A stretch of DNA of 64,000 bases from positions 248,001-312,000 of the forward strand of contig NZ_JAJMPA010000001.1 of the NCBI RefSeq assembly GCF_020991475.1, written 5' to 3'. The position numbers and the translations under genes were made by a program. The stretch comes from Pedobacter sp. MC2016-14 (GTDB lineage: Bacteria; Bacteroidota; Bacteroidia; Sphingobacteriales; Sphingobacteriaceae). Below, piece after piece: positions 61,301-64,000 of the stretch (position 1 is its first letter; each line of letters opens with the position of its first letter). Below the pieces are notes generated by a model that saw only the letters and a program-made list of their open reading frames with translations, had not been told where the DNA came from and searched no databases.

Positions 61301-61896
61301 TTTTGTCCTCTTAACTTTAGCGTATCGGTTTTATAGCCCAAATAGGTAGTAATCAAAGTTTCATTGCCCGTCATATCGCTAAGTATAAAACGACCAGATT
61401 CACCAGTACCGTAGCCCCTGTTTGAACCAGATATCCATATATTGGCTCCGGAAAGTGGATTTCCCTTCTCGTCTACCACCCTTCCCTGCACTTCCATCTG
61501 GCTAAAAGCAGTTACCACCCGCTCTAAAACCGAAGGGACTTTACGGGTAATCACCACCACATTTCCTTCTATGGTATAAGTTAAGGCTTGTTTTTCCAGC
61601 GCCAGCATAATAGCTTGCTCTGCAGACACATCGTGCACCGAGATATTTACCGGAGCGCTGCCCACTAAATCTTTGCCATCATAAAAAATATCGTAACCGC
61701 TTTGCATACGGATGGTTCTTAAAACATTTTCTAATGGTGCTTTATTGGCTACTACAGTAACTTTTTGTGCAAGTCCCGCCGCACTTACCTGTAGTAAGCT
61801 TACAATCAATAGTATCGTGGTTAAGCGCATAATCATCCATAATTTATGGATATAACGATCTGCTATACCCGGTTTCCTGGTATAAATTTTATACAT
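58303..61896 (-). CDS. SusC/RagA TonB-dependent outer membrane transporter with STN domain
   Basis: 1197 residues. Signal sequence (LTTILLIVSLLQVSAAGLAQ), an STN signalling domain (about 48-100, APLENVLRTIRMQSGYDIFY), a carboxypeptidase-D-like beta-sandwich (about 134-205, VQGRVVDEKGNPLSGANIWI), the plug with VYVVNG-type motif LYVVNGVQVRDLSNFNP and SIYGVQATNGVIVITTKKG, then a 22-strand barrel ending GRTFSIGASVTF. The STN domain marks it as a signal transducer that talks to the FecR anti-sigma upstream. The long N-terminal leader suggests translation might begin at the inner ATG near 61836. Confidence 0.95.
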   Translation of the reverse strand: MYKIYTRKPGIADRYIHKLWMIMRLTTILLIVSLLQVSAAGLAQKVTVVANKAPLENVLRTIRMQSGYDIFYDGKDLVGSAPVNISVHDVSAEQAIMLALEKQALTYTIEGNVVVITRKVPSVLERVVTAFSQMEVQGRVVDEKGNPLSGANIWISGSNRGYGTGESGRFILSDMTGNETLITTYLGYKTDTLKLRGQKNVTIRMQPMVSALAEVAIAVNTGYQELDKQRATGSFGKPDMEVFKNRTGTPDIIGRLEGLVPGLVVVPGPSGKTGSYITSSSGTQRSLVRGKSTVNLQSEPLYVVNGVQVRDLSNFNPDDVMDITVLKDAAASSIYGVQATNGVIVITTKKGNPYSRIKVNYNGYFNFQNRPNFAKSHMLSSSQYIQAARETFDAAVNPLIYMNGSIVAPHEYILYDQEAHKNDPAYVARTNAQLDSLGRIDNKSQILDLWYQNAVVMNHTLSASGGGDAYNFYTSLSYADNQSTTRGTNNNSYRVNFNQTFSPARRLRISLNTSLDNTLSNYDNSASVPSSFIPYQLFKDANGNNIKLNYLKRLSPEVVADYEARSGINLDYSPVDEREAGYNKRNALTINVTGNVNLNIWKGFSFDGTYGYQKGLGKGNSFKDMRDYDARYQVVSLTMPATATSPIKYLLPITGGRYTIDDYEQRNWTLRNQLVYAANPRYGRDNLSVQIGQEVLENLGKRTNSSLLGYDEDLQTYTLLDYVTLRNGVSGTVTGYGGFYDTPYSVMEELTRNTSLFGLFNYTFNGKYSLDASWRKDKSNLFGSEHSMQRKPTYSVGAKWQLKREEFLQGINWLNDLGLRATYGITGNSPYVGASSQFDILGSSNDAVTGASLYLAIPANDKLSFEKTRTTNIGLDFSLFKNRIGGSVDIYDKKTTDLLGSYRTNPLTGTSSTTGNLGNLNNKGIELSLRTENIQTRNFNWSTNFVFSFNKNKLISYVEPQPYMLTGDGRLYAQSVVGYETGALFAYRFAGLDNMGDPQIQLADGTITKSNEQGTVMADDLLYMGTTAPKFNGGLSNTFRYKNLSIAANMVYSLGHVMRRPAYMTFDGRLTAEGFSGNLPQEFMQRWKKPGDEAFTNIPSFVAGYDGYSRRSTQYYTQADINVIDASYIKLRDVTLSYSFATSILRLIRVEAVNVFVQTGNFMIWKANKNGIDPEAAYDYIAGRAGRTFSIGASVTF

Positions 61897-62016
61897 TTTT
61901 GTCTAAGTTGTAAACATCCTTAGCGGCCGACAAGAGACCTTTCCATTGCTATTTATGGCAATTTTTCACTAAGTTTGTTTGGTTTAAGTTGATAGGTGTT
62001 CTAAATATGTATTAAC

Positions 62017-62089
62017 GTAATGCCAAATCCAGATCAGTAGTGTTCCAAGCACTGCTGATCTTCTTTCTACGCATTACCGCATTTGGTAT
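62017..62089. other. Compound inverted repeats between fecR-like gene and susC
   Basis: A hairpin GATCAGTAGTG / CACTGCTGATC (62032-62042 with 62050-62060, one G-U) is enclosed by two mutually exclusive outer pairings: GTAATGC with GCATTAC (62017-62023 / 62071-62077) and ATGCCAAAT with ATTTGGTAT (62020-62028 / 62081-62089). It could be a terminator of the sigma/anti-sigma transcript or a regulatory structure ahead of susC. Confidence 0.45.
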
Positions 62090-62092
62090 GTT

Positions 62093-63304
62093 TTACCTCA
62101 TTACAGTAACCCTCCTTCCTTCAATTTTAAAATGAACTTTTCCTGTTGATTCTATTCTGCTTAACACAGCAGAGAGCTTATTCTTTCTTGAAATCCATCC
62201 CCGTGGCTCCATGCCTAAGGGCGCAGAAGCATCGTATATCACCTCAACATCGTACCATCTCGCTATTTTACGCATGGCCGATTTCAGGTCGTCACCAGGG
62301 CTAAATATAAAGTCGCCATTTTTCCAGGCCATTACGCCTTCCAAATCGGTAAGCCCTACTTTAACAGCGCCCGTTTTAGATACCACAGCCTGCTCGCCTG
62401 GTTTTAATATCACATCTGATGGATTGACGCGTATACTGCCCTCCAGCAAAGTCGTTTTCGTATTGGGCTCATCAGCATAGCTGTTGATGTTAAAATGTGT
62501 ACCCAGTACCTCTACCGACTGGCCTTTTGTAACCACCATAAAGGGTAGCCTTTCCTTCTGCCCTTTCCTAAAAACTTTTGAAATTTCAAAATACGCCTCT
62601 CCTACAAGCTCCACTCTTCTTTCCTTAACCGATGTAAAAGAAGAAGGATATTTTAAAGAAGATGATGCATTGAGCCAAACTTTAGATCCATCTGGCAGCA
62701 CAACCTGGTACATTTCTCCCCTGGCCGTAGAAAGCGTATTGAAGGTAGCTTTCTCCTTGCCCTGTTGGTTCAGGAGCACAGAATATTGCAGTTGGCCCTC
62801 CCTGGTTTTTACAATGCTCACGCCGGCCTCAGTGGCCAGCTTTCCGGTTACCGCATCAGAAAGCCTTATTTTCCGTCCGTCTGCCAGCGTAAGCGTAGCC
62901 CCGTTTTTTCCGGCATCAATATCATTTATTGCAGCTATACCATTATACTTGCTGGCATTACCATTAAATCGCGAAGAATTAACGAGAATGGCCAATGCAC
63001 CTGCAATCAGTAAAACTGCAGCGGCCATCCATATTTTGAAAGGGAACTGTTTAACCACAGGTTGAGTGGCCATAGAACGGTCGGCAGCAAAGATAGCCTG
63101 CAAAATGGCCAGCCTGGTGCTTAAGCTTACATCATCCTTAATATCTTTAGGCTCCATGTAGGCATTAAAAAGCAAGTCATCTGCCAGCACCTTATGCTCA
63201 GGCATCAGCAGCAAATCGGCCATTTCCTGCAGTTCCGCTGCCGAGGCCTCCTCATTCATGCTCAATTTGTACAACTGCTGTAGTCTGCCCGTTTCTTTAT
63301 TCAT
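62093..63304 (-). CDS. FecR family anti-sigma factor
   Basis: 403-residue inner membrane protein. A cytoplasmic sigma-binding part (about 1-88), one membrane helix (IWMAAAVLLIAGALAILVNS), then a periplasmic FecR domain (DGRKIRLSDAVTG; GEMYQVVLPDGSKVWLNASS; VELVGEAYFEISK; VEVLGTHFNINSY) and a C-terminal DUF4974/STN-like part (FSPGDDLKSAMRKIARWYDV). It should hold the ECF sigma factor until the STN domain of SusC signals ligand uptake. 81 bp separate it from the sigma gene. Confidence 0.94.
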   Translation of the reverse strand: MNKETGRLQQLYKLSMNEEASAAELQEMADLLLMPEHKVLADDLLFNAYMEPKDIKDDVSLSTRLAILQAIFAADRSMATQPVVKQFPFKIWMAAAVLLIAGALAILVNSSRFNGNASKYNGIAAINDIDAGKNGATLTLADGRKIRLSDAVTGKLATEAGVSIVKTREGQLQYSVLLNQQGKEKATFNTLSTARGEMYQVVLPDGSKVWLNASSSLKYPSSFTSVKERRVELVGEAYFEISKVFRKGQKERLPFMVVTKGQSVEVLGTHFNINSYADEPNTKTTLLEGSIRVNPSDVILKPGEQAVVSKTGAVKVGLTDLEGVMAWKNGDFIFSPGDDLKSAMRKIARWYDVEVIYDASAPLGMEPRGWISRKNKLSAVLSRIESTGKVHFKIEGRRVTVMR

Positions 63305-63385
63305 CTCAAATTCAAATGGGAATTTTCCCTTTATTAGCTTTTAAAACAACATAGACAAGAGCTGGCGACCTTTGGGGGGTAAGGA

Positions 63386-63991
63386 CTAAAAATATTTTGT
63401 AAAATAATACAACATAAAAATTCTGGGTACCTCATCCAGGTGTACCAGGCAAAATGCACGGATACTTTTCATGGCCTGCTCAAGGTTCCATTTTACGGTT
63501 TCTGCAGATACCTGTAACTCCGCAGCCACCTCTTCCCTTTTCATCTCCTGCTTTTTAATCAGCAAATAAGTTTGCTTTTGCTTTGGCGGCAGCCGCGCTA
63601 TCGCTTGTTCCAAAATGGCGTTAAATTGCTTTTCCTGTACCAAATGATCGGTTTGCGGATAGTGTGCGGTAAGTGATTCCTGAACCATTTCCAAACGCTT
63701 CTTCTTTTCTTGTTGCAGGCCTTTAATGGCATTAAAAGTCAAATTCTTTGCTATCGTATACAACCAGCCATCAAAATTAACGATATCAGGCAAAGTCAAT
63801 CTGTTTAACCAAACCTTCAAAAAAGCATCCTGGGCAATTTCTTCCGCAATAAATACCTCACCCGTAAGCCGCAAAGCTGTCGAATAAATATTCGGCCTAT
63901 AAAGATCAAAGAGCTGGGCAAAGGCATATTCATCCCCTGCCGCAACTTTTTGCAGCAGTTCTTTCGCCCTAACCTCATCCATCCCCTGCAT
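63386..63991 (-). CDS. ECF RNA polymerase sigma factor (FecI-like)
   Basis: 201 residues. Region 2 (about 20-90) with YAFAQLFDLYRPNIYSTALR, IAEEIAQDAFLKVW and FDGWLYTIAKNLTFNAI; region 4 (about 125-180) with ARLPPKQKQTYLLIKKQEMK and the helix-turn-helix AAELQVSAETVKWNLEQAMK. Regions 1 and 3 are missing, as expected for ECF sigmas. It heads the locus and should activate susC transcription. Its promoter lies beyond the window, only 9 bp of which remain. Confidence 0.94.
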   Translation of the reverse strand: MQGMDEVRAKELLQKVAAGDEYAFAQLFDLYRPNIYSTALRLTGEVFIAEEIAQDAFLKVWLNRLTLPDIVNFDGWLYTIAKNLTFNAIKGLQQEKKKRLEMVQESLTAHYPQTDHLVQEKQFNAILEQAIARLPPKQKQTYLLIKKQEMKREEVAAELQVSAETVKWNLEQAMKSIRAFCLVHLDEVPRIFMLYYFTKYF

Positions 63992-64000
63992 TTAGCCTAA

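Overview
The window reads as a chromosomal segment from a Bacteroidota bacterium of the Sphingobacteriaceae, most like Pedobacter. This rests on gene content: the gliding lipoprotein GldB beside nadE, a PorT-like barrel, a FecI/FecR/SusC/SusD locus, an F-type ATPase operon without beta and epsilon genes, and AtpZ. Base composition is moderately AT-rich. Many genes carry a TAnnTTTG -7 promoter element and Shine-Dalgarno sequences are not conspicuous, both typical of the phylum. The assignment is inference from recognised families; no database search was possible.

Left part (1-13116): a GAF-PAS-PAS histidine kinase cut by the window edge, glyA, dxs, a small secreted protein, a sigma-54 response regulator that meets a hybrid histidine kinase (with receiver and HPt domains) tail to tail, a secreted GH30 glycosidase, and glmS. 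Next (13117-15603) comes a loose, gene-poor stretch: a small membrane protein, the remnant of a sialate O-acetylesterase-like gene, and an Rpn/PD-(D/E)XK nuclease.

Middle part (15604-41225): an MhqO/MhqD-like pair, ileS, a DksA/TraR-like protein, lspA, a SIMPL protein, a small coiled-coil membrane protein, serS, rsmI, a PH-SHOCT protein, lnt, then the ATP synthase operon atpZ-(membrane protein)-atpB-atpE-atpF-atpH-atpA-atpG. After it come ruvC, a tightly packed LPG-synthase-TM/GT2/OppC-type permease set, rnhB, a GT4 glycosyltransferase, gcvT and comB.

Right part (41205-64000): patatin, gldB, PorT-like barrel, nadE, a Tat-exported SGNH hydrolase, a lipoprotein aldose 1-epimerase, rfbD, a DUF2807 protein and an ice-binding (DUF3494) lipoprotein. 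The last 13.4 kb, all on the minus strand, runs ECF sigma, FecR anti-sigma, SusC, SusD, ABC ATPase, a GldF/GldG-like fused permease, and a 937-residue protein made of two tandem MutS-type ATPases joined by a heptapeptide repeat linker. The MutS-like gene starts 3 bp after the permease gene. This ABC/GldG/tandem-MutS cassette downstream of a surface-sensing SusCD locus is the best candidate here for an undescribed system.

Start codons were moved inward for several genes (for example the response regulator, serS, gcvT, gldB, PorT-like, SusD, GldG-like) where a terminator, a -7 promoter box, a signal peptide or the family start contradicts the longest reading frame. No tRNA, rRNA, CRISPR array or insertion sequence was recognised.
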